This document shows positions 19,977-21,381 of a stretch of DNA of 21,381 nucleotides, piece by piece. Under the pieces are notes generated by a model, which saw only the letters and a list, made by a program, of their open reading frames with translations, was not told the origin of the DNA and did not search any database. The position numbers and the translations under genes are program-made. This DNA comes from Pelargonium nanum. Lineage: Eukaryota > Streptophyta > Magnoliopsida > Geraniales > Geraniaceae. The stretch lies in contig JAYMTF010001776.1 of the NCBI GenBank assembly GCA_036897485.1, positions 1-21,381 on the forward strand, in the 5' to 3' direction. Position 1 is the first letter of the stretch. Each line of letters starts with the position of its first letter.

Positions 19977-20100
19977 ATGCACAATCCTAAAAAGTTTAGG
20001 CCTTGTTTAGTTCTTGAAAAGTCATTTTCATATTCTAATTTTGGTTTGTGTAATAAGAGAGTTAAGAATTTTTTACTGTTTTATGTTTAAGAGTTGCATA

Positions 20101-20106
20101 AATAAA
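20101..20106 (+). terminator. Candidate poly(A) signal of the right F-box gene
   Basis: AATAAA 125 bases after the stop codon, just outside the end of the duplicated arm. Confidence 0.4.
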
Positions 20107-20224
20107 CCCTATTTTCATTGTTTCATATAATATTTTGTTAGTCAATACAGATCCGTCATTACTAAAATAACATTGCCGAGAAGAGAGCTGGGTTGATTAT
20201 GAAATTTTCAGGTCGAGTATACCC

Positions 20225-20336
20225 GCAAAAAACAATGCATATTATGTCTAAACCCCGAAGCCCGACCAACCCTATAGAGTCGGGCTAGGGTTAGGTTCAT
20301 CAACCCGACCCGAACCCGAAATTTTGCCACCTCTAC
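20225..20336. mobile_element. GC-rich hAT-like repeat fragment
   Basis: Read on the minus strand, it starts TAGAGGTGGCAAAATTTCGG and continues with GGTTCGGGTCGGGTTG. The GTGGCAAA terminus followed by GGGTCGGGT-type repeats is a common form of non-autonomous plant hAT elements. Internally AGCCCGACC and GGTCGGGC-like pieces (about 20260 and 20280) are complementary. The other terminus was not found, so it is probably a fragment. Confidence 0.35.
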
Positions 20337-20704
20337 AGAGAACCTTGTACATGAGTTACAATTAGGGGTAAATTGGTAAAACAGCATCGACAAAGCCTGA
20401 AGCCAATGAAGTCCCCACAAGACTCGCTCCAATGCCACACAAAAAACAGAACATTCCTTTTTGTTGTTGGTTTTTTTCTTGGCAATCCGAAAACGCAAAT
20501 TCAGAGAGTTTCGGACACAAAGCAATGCAAAAACAGAGGAGAGACCTCGAATTTTTCTTTATTTTTTTACCATTTTAATCAATCAATCAAACCATCTTCT
20601 TCCTTTTAATTTCCTCTCTCAGATTTGGATTCAATTTGTTTTTTTCATCACAGTGGCTGTGAATTTACATAATTGCATGACGATTCAGACTAAATGCTCG
20701 TAAG
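20337..20704 (+). other. Promoter/leader exon region of the right-edge gene
   Basis: AT-rich with a (TCAA)n stretch near 20578-20590 and CT-rich patches near 20590-20620. It probably contains the core promoter and first leader exon of the gene whose start codon is at 21047. A short ATG ORF (20677-20703, MTIQTKCS) ends in TAA directly before the donor site. Confidence 0.4.
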
Positions 20705-20998
20705 GTAATAATACCAATTCAGATGCCCAGAGCCTGCAATTTTCTCGAGAAAATTTAGTTACTTTCTTGCGTATTCTCGGCACCCAAACAGAAAGTTTGG
20801 ATCTTTTTCACAACCCAACAAAAAATGAGCTTCTAATTCTTATATTCTTAAACCAATTTTTGTTTTGTTTCCTCCAATAGTGGTTAGTGCCTTCATAAGT
20901 TCTGATCTTACTCACAACCCAATAAAATTGAAGTTTGTTATTGTATGAATCTCGAATTCTTCGTGCGTTCTGTTCTGATTTTTGATTGGTTGTTGTAG
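20705..20998 (+). other. Putative 5' UTR intron of the right-edge gene
   Basis: The donor GTAAG|GTAATA and the acceptor TTGGTTGTTGTAG|GAGG, followed by a sharp rise in GC content, suggest a 294-base leader intron 48 bases upstream of the ATG. The donor is the less certain end. Confidence 0.55.
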
Positions 20999-21046
20999 GA
21001 GGTCGCCGGCGCCGGTGAAGCTCAGATAGGGACGAAACAGAGACAG

Positions 21047-21381
21047 ATGTCAGCTCTGGACTCGACGAACAACAGAGAGATTTTCAAATCCAAAGACGAA
21101 GAAGAAAACCGCCGCCGCATCGACTCGCTCTCCGGACTAACTATCCCCGACATATTAAGCGACAACACACGAGTAGGCCCCACAAAAAACCACGTCCACC
21201 GGACCCTCCTCGACGCCTTCCACCTCACCGACCCGCCGCCGTCAAAAGAGAAGAGGCCCTGGAGAGCCTTCAAGGAGCGCCTCCGCCTCAAGCGCAACGA
21301 CAGCGCCGCCACCTGGGCCTCCTCCGTCCCCGCCTCCGACCTCCCCATCATGGCCGACGAGCCCGCCGCCAAGCCCGTCAT
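21047..21381 (+). CDS. N-terminus of an unassigned protein, possibly RING-type (3'-partial)
   Basis: An open frame from ATG at 21047 to the window end encodes 111 residues plus two bases, with GC-rich coding sequence unlike the leader before it. Visible parts are an acidic/basic start (KSKDEEENRRRIDSL), LSGLTIPDILSDN, a LLDAFHL segment, and the block RPWRAFKERLRLKRND followed by WASSVPASDLPIM. The block WRAFKERLRLKR-...-W-S-VPASD is, from memory, like the N-terminal region of a family of plant RING-finger proteins whose zinc-binding RING lies near the C-terminus. That part is off the window, so the function is unproven. The opposite strand is also open here but lacks family character. Confidence 0.55.
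   Translation, partial: MSALDSTNNREIFKSKDEEENRRRIDSLSGLTIPDILSDNTRVGPTKNHVHRTLLDAFHLTDPPPSKEKRPWRAFKERLRLKRNDSAATWASSVPASDLPIMADEPAAKPV

Larger units (their letters stand above)
18420..20098 (+). repeat. Right arm of the large inverted duplication
   Basis: Counterpart of 15948-17665 in opposite orientation. Similarity begins in the leader intron and ends at about GAGTTGCAT, after which the flanks differ. Confidence 0.85.

Noticed and set aside
1..21381. CRISPR array, operon or bacterial defence system
   Set aside because: Introns, plant families and spacing show a plant nuclear region; no array-like repeats with regular unique spacers exist.

Overview
The window is nuclear DNA from a flowering plant, most likely a core eudicot. 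The signs are many short AT-rich introns with GT...AG borders, GC-richer coding exons, plant-specific protein families (SIP1-clade trihelix factor, plant-type EAF1, F-box/DUF295 proteins) and plant transposon debris. The species cannot be named from the sequence alone.

Layout, left to right. Bases 3-722 (+) hold the 3' part of an ASIL/SIP1-type trihelix transcription factor gene, cut off by the window start. Bases 723-2130 are non-coding, with a tRNA-derived (SINE-like) relic followed by a 41-bp tandem repeat and a 39-bp repeat. The minus strand from about 15.1 kb down to about 2.2-3.1 kb is one large gene for the plant EAF1 protein, the HSA/SANT scaffold of the NuA4 histone acetyltransferase complex. 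I could chain 21 coding exons (14238 down to 3189). Their phases all join and they sum to 5979 nt, or 1992 residues plus a stop. One of the introns uses a GC donor instead of GT. The 5' leader is spliced and may carry a 19-codon upstream ORF.

Upstream of EAF1, 15.6-15.8 kb holds a frameshifted Ty1/copia RNase H relic. From about 15.95 to 20.10 kb lies a large inverted duplication. Its two arms of about 1.7 kb each carry an F-box/DUF295 (KIB-type) gene, placed head to head around a spacer of about 0.75 kb. The right copy (18501-19976, +) is intact at 491 residues. The left copy (minus) has an in-frame TGA at 16360-16362, and beyond it another 96 codons stay open to the same C-terminus, so it is a recent nonsense allele or pseudogene.

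Bases 20.2-20.34 kb carry a GC-rich repeat that may be a hAT-like terminal fragment. The right edge holds the 5' end of a further plus-strand gene (start codon 21047) with an intron in its leader. Its N-terminal part resembles plant RING-type proteins, but the RING itself would lie outside the window.

The genes do not form a pathway. They are ordinary neighbours on a plant chromosome, and the most distinctive local structure is the F-box inverted repeat.
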